Shown here piece after piece: positions 60,794 through 64,000 of a stretch of 64,000 bases of DNA (within the stretch, counting starts at the first letter, position 1; the number at the start of each line of letters is the position of its first letter). This DNA comes from Panagrolaimus kolymaensis (Eukaryota; Nematoda; Chromadorea; Rhabditida; Panagrolaimidae). The notes beneath the pieces are model-generated. The model ran no database searches, had not been told where the DNA came from, and was given only the letters and a program-made list of their open reading frames with translations. Made by a program: the position numbers and the translations under genes. The stretch is taken from the NCBI GenBank assembly GCA_028622995.1, contig JAJQJQ010000026.1, positions 434,001 through 498,000 on the forward strand, in the 5' to 3' direction.

Positions 60794-62943
60794 TTAGCCG
60801 CTGAGGGATACAGTTGAATGAACTGTTTCTTTTCCAGATATTGGAAGATAAGCTACCATATTTACAATTCTTACTGCACGTGCTCCACTACCTTTTTTCT
60901 CTTCCAATAAATTTAATCCAGTGAATTTGATACATGGAAGAAAACGTAAAATGTAATTAACGCCTTCATGAATTCGTCGATTTTGCGTGTAATAAATGAA
61001 GGGATTTACTATGGAATGGAACATGGCTAAAGTATGAGACATCCACCAAATATAAAGAATGTATGGATGAGAAGTGATGCTTGGATCGTAGCTGATCCAA
61101 ATATTCATAAGCAAATTTTGTGGTGCCCAACATCCTGCATACAATGCACTAACAAGTAAAACCATAGGAATAAGCTAAAACAAATTTATCGAATAAATAT
61201 GTTTTCCAGTTAGTAATTTATTTTTTTTAAATGTAAGTTTGCTTTATGGAGAAAAATTGATACCTTTTTAACTGATTCATGTCTTCCTTGAATCACGCAT
61301 CGAGTACTTGAAGTTCTATCAGCTCCAGGAACTTTGCTATTCCACATTTTAATTCCAATAAACGTATAAGTTACAATCAAAACAAATAATGGAAGGATAT
61401 ATTGCAAAGCAAAAACTACGCTTGTATATGTATGCATTATTTTAGTTTCATCACCCAAAAAATTTAGCATTCGCCAATCTTCTTGACATGTGACAGTTTC
61501 AGTTCCTTCATATTTATCAATCTAAAACATTATAAATAAAAGTTTAAAAATATTAAAAAAACATTTGTTATTTACGTGATTCACATAAAATAGAGGTAAT
61601 GCCATTCCCAAGGAAAATATCCATGTAACTATAATCATGTAAAATGCTCTCCGGCGTGTAAGCCTTCTTAAACTTAGAACAAACATGATTGCCATGAATC
61701 GGTCGAAGCTAAAAAATATATACAATATTTATTTGTTATTTAACAAAGAATAAAAAAGGTTGGTATTTTTGCAAAAAAAAAATCAAAGATGTTTGGAGTT
61801 TACAGAACCTTGGTTTGATCCCTGAATTTTTGAAGTCATCAACTTATTTTAGTCGCTATCCATTTCTTTTTTTTAGTGCATTTATTTTTATTTTTATTCC
61901 CAAATGACAAATATTTTTTTTCATTATATTTTTAGAACCCTCCTCTTCCGCTGTCTTTTAAAATAAACTTTACATTAACCAAATATTTGCCATTTCGTCT
62001 TCCGTCTTCTGAATGAGATCGCAGAATTGCAACATTTTATTTTAGTTTATGCATACTATTAGTTAGAATAGTTACATATAAAAAGGGAATTTAAAAAATG
62101 CAACATTAATATTTCGATAAAAATAATGCGAAGAAATAAGTTTGATAAATAAAAAATGTTGAACGCAATAAAAAAGGCGAAAGATTAAATTTAGACAATT
62201 TTGTTATTTAACCCCGATAAAATTTTTGGCAGTAAATCATTCATTTTTTAGTCCCGACAATATTTTATAAAACTTTTCTTACCTAATAGCCACAAGAGTC
62301 CATGAACTTAGAAATACGGCGGTAGCTTGTAAAAATCCAAAAAATTTACACAACAACGCTCCAAAAAGCCATCGTTGATCATCAAATATTATTACATGCC
62401 AATAACTAAATGGCATACACAATATGCTTATCATAATATCTAAATTTAAAAAATGAATCAAGATTTAAAGAAAAACTAAAATATTTACCAGCAATGGCAA
62501 GATTAAGAATGAGATAATTTGTAGCGGTTCGAAGGCGAGGAAAATAAAGGATAACTGCAACAATGAGGGAATTACCAATAAATGCGACGATGCTTAAAGT
62601 GCTGTAAAGAAATATTGCAAAGATCTAAAACAAAAAAAGTTTTAGTTTTAATCCAGGATAAATTTAAATTAATTATTTTCGCAGTTTTGTATAATTTTTT
62701 TCTAAAGTTTATATTCAAAGAAAATTTCTTTTTTTCCTACTCCTTTCTTACCCTGCATGAATGGCATAAATGATGAATTTCTGGATCTATTGAATCATTC
62801 GAAGAAGATGAAGACGAAGAAAGGGAATAACCACCTCCTCCTCCTTCTGACATGGAAGTTGGAATTAAATTATTAAATGATGTTGGTGTTTTAAATGTAT
62901 CATTGCCGCTGTTGTTGTTATATATATCTTCTAGCTCCATCAT
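60794..62943 (-). CDS. Rhodopsin-family neuropeptide GPCR
   Basis: About 400 residues in six or seven exons on the minus strand. The N-terminus is long, Ser/Asn-rich and glycosylatable (NNNSGNDTF) with a GGGGG run. TM1 has FIGNSLIVAVILYFPRLRTA, TM2 LNLAIADIMISILCMPFSYW, TM3 FLQATAVFLSSWTLVAIS then FDRF, and TM4 WIFSLGMALP. The second loop has a cysteine (VTCQEDWR), TM6 reads GCWAPQNLLMNIW (CWAP rather than CWLP) and TM7 IVNPFIYYTQN. NPY/RYamide/NPFF-like features (FPRLRTATNYLI, MPFSY) dominate. Specific ligand unknown. The TM3-end intron (62280-61710) is about 570 bp, long for this window. The start at 62943 is the first ATG of the exon; a second Met follows immediately. Confidence 0.85.
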
Positions 62944-64000
62944 TTTTTTTATAAATAAAATTTCTTATCGCTTTTTAACGAGGAAGGAATTGGAGAGCCA
63001 AAGCTTAAAAAAATTTAAATTTAAAAACAAAAAAAAATAAGGCAAAAAAAACGCGAAGAAGAAAAAAAGTGTGAAGCGCTTCTTTTTTTTTTTGTTTGAA
63101 TGATGGATTCTCGCATCCATTTTTTGTTTCTCGTTCCCGTGGGGGAGTGGAATAAGTAGAGTAAAGTTAGAAAAACGGCTAAGATAAAATAAAAAAAATA
63201 AAACCACGAAGAAAAATATACAAAGTCAAATGTCAATGTAAAACATGTTTAAAAAAGTGTCTTAACAGTAGCAAACAAAAAACAACAACAACAAAAAAGT
63301 TTTTCTTGTTTAAAAGTGCCAAAAAACAAATATGTCAGAAGTTTTCGTCGTCGTCTCACTTTTATCTATTTTTTTTATATAATTAGAAAAGTTTCAATCA
63401 AAAATAATTTATTGAAAATCTTACGCAAATAACTTCCTTTAAAAAATGAGTGTGAGTTAAGTTGTAGCTTCCGCGTTTTTTTTTTGAATTAAAAATTCTT
63501 TTTTTTTGAAGAATATAAATATGCAAAAAAAAAAAAAGAAATAAGAAGGACGTCGAGTTAAAAGTTTTTTAAGCATATTAAAAGAAAACAGCACGTGTGT
63601 TGCAAATTTTTAAGTTAAAGTATATTTTTAAATAATTTAATTTTTGACAGTTTTATATTTTTTTTTGCAAGAAAAAAAGAATTTTAGTAGTAAAATTAAA
63701 AATAAACTTGTTGAACACATTTTTTGACAAGTAGAATACAAATACAAACATGTCTTGTCGAATAACTATTTTTTAAATTAAAAAATACTTTAAAACTTTA
63801 ATCGACAAAAAACAAAACAATTTTTGATACTTATTTCTTAAAAACATAGAAAATAAGCAACCACCGATCTTTAAAGCCCTATTTTATTTTTATTTTTTGA
63901 AATTAGCCCCGTTCTGCAAAAAGAGGAAAAAAGAAAAAAATAATTTGCAAATTTTTTTTACACTTTTACACGATGCTAAAAAAATAAATATATTCAATAA
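62944..64000. other. Upstream of the second GPCR, to window end
   Basis: AT-rich without recognisable coding exon, RNA gene or repeat. It includes one GC-richer patch near 63105-63180. Confidence 0.5.

Noticed and set aside
1..64000. tRNA, rRNA, CRISPR or tandem satellite arrays
   Set aside because: I looked for box B-like GGTTCRANNCC, let-7/lin-4-like sequences and regular repeats and saw none. Short A/T microsatellites only. A tRNAscan-SE and Rfam run would settle this.

Overview
The window is nuclear DNA of a nematode. It is very AT-rich, with A/T-ending codons, mostly short introns (about 45-70 bp) and T-run-plus-TAG acceptors, and its genes match nematode proteins such as twitchin/UNC-22. 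The genus cannot be fixed from sequence alone; a clade IV-type AT-rich nematode is a reasonable guess. I rebuilt spliced models by reading both strands, because most genes are broken into short open frames.

Layout. 1-5253 (+): 3' half of twitchin with its kinase. 6648-7379 (+): Arl8 GTPase. 8921-10862 (+): S-adenosylmethionine synthetase. 11061-14553 (-): VPS11. 14746-15787 (-): RRP8 rRNA methyltransferase, probably in an operon with VPS11. 16041-16600 (+): BLOC-1/BORC subunit 2. 17356-19854 (+): divergent DEAD-box helicase. 20366-22219 (-): a Wnt. 22220-30394: an 8 kb gene-poor stretch holding a perfect 92-bp inverted repeat. 30395-32032 (+): NPY-type peptide GPCR. 32587-33497 (+): peroxisomal membrane protein PXMP4. 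33616-35692 (-): glucose-6-phosphate dehydrogenase. 37202-48312 (-): an ephrin spread over 11 kb whose second intron encloses an unrecognised plus-strand gene (40417-42274), itself carrying an intronic hAT-type MITE. 49369-50988 (-): an unrecognised secreted protein with a GC-AG intron. 51935-54431 (-): high-affinity choline transporter. 58945-60451 (+): GDP-fucose transporter. 60794-62943 (-): a second peptide GPCR.

How genes relate. BLOS2 (BORC subunit), Arl8 (recruited by BORC to lysosomes) and VPS11 (core of HOPS, which acts with Arl8 in lysosome fusion) lie within 10 kb. SAM synthetase and the SAM-using RRP8 lie about 4 kb apart. Wnt, ephrin, choline transporter and two neuropeptide receptors give the second half a signalling character. 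Several of these genes are, from memory, on C. elegans chromosome IV, so the segment probably derives from that ancestral chromosome unit.

The most unusual items are the nested gene inside the ephrin intron, the two young-looking MITE-like elements, the GC-AG intron, the triple NPFEED tail of VPS11, and a decayed coding-like segment near 58 kb. I found no bacterial-type system, CRISPR array or tRNA.
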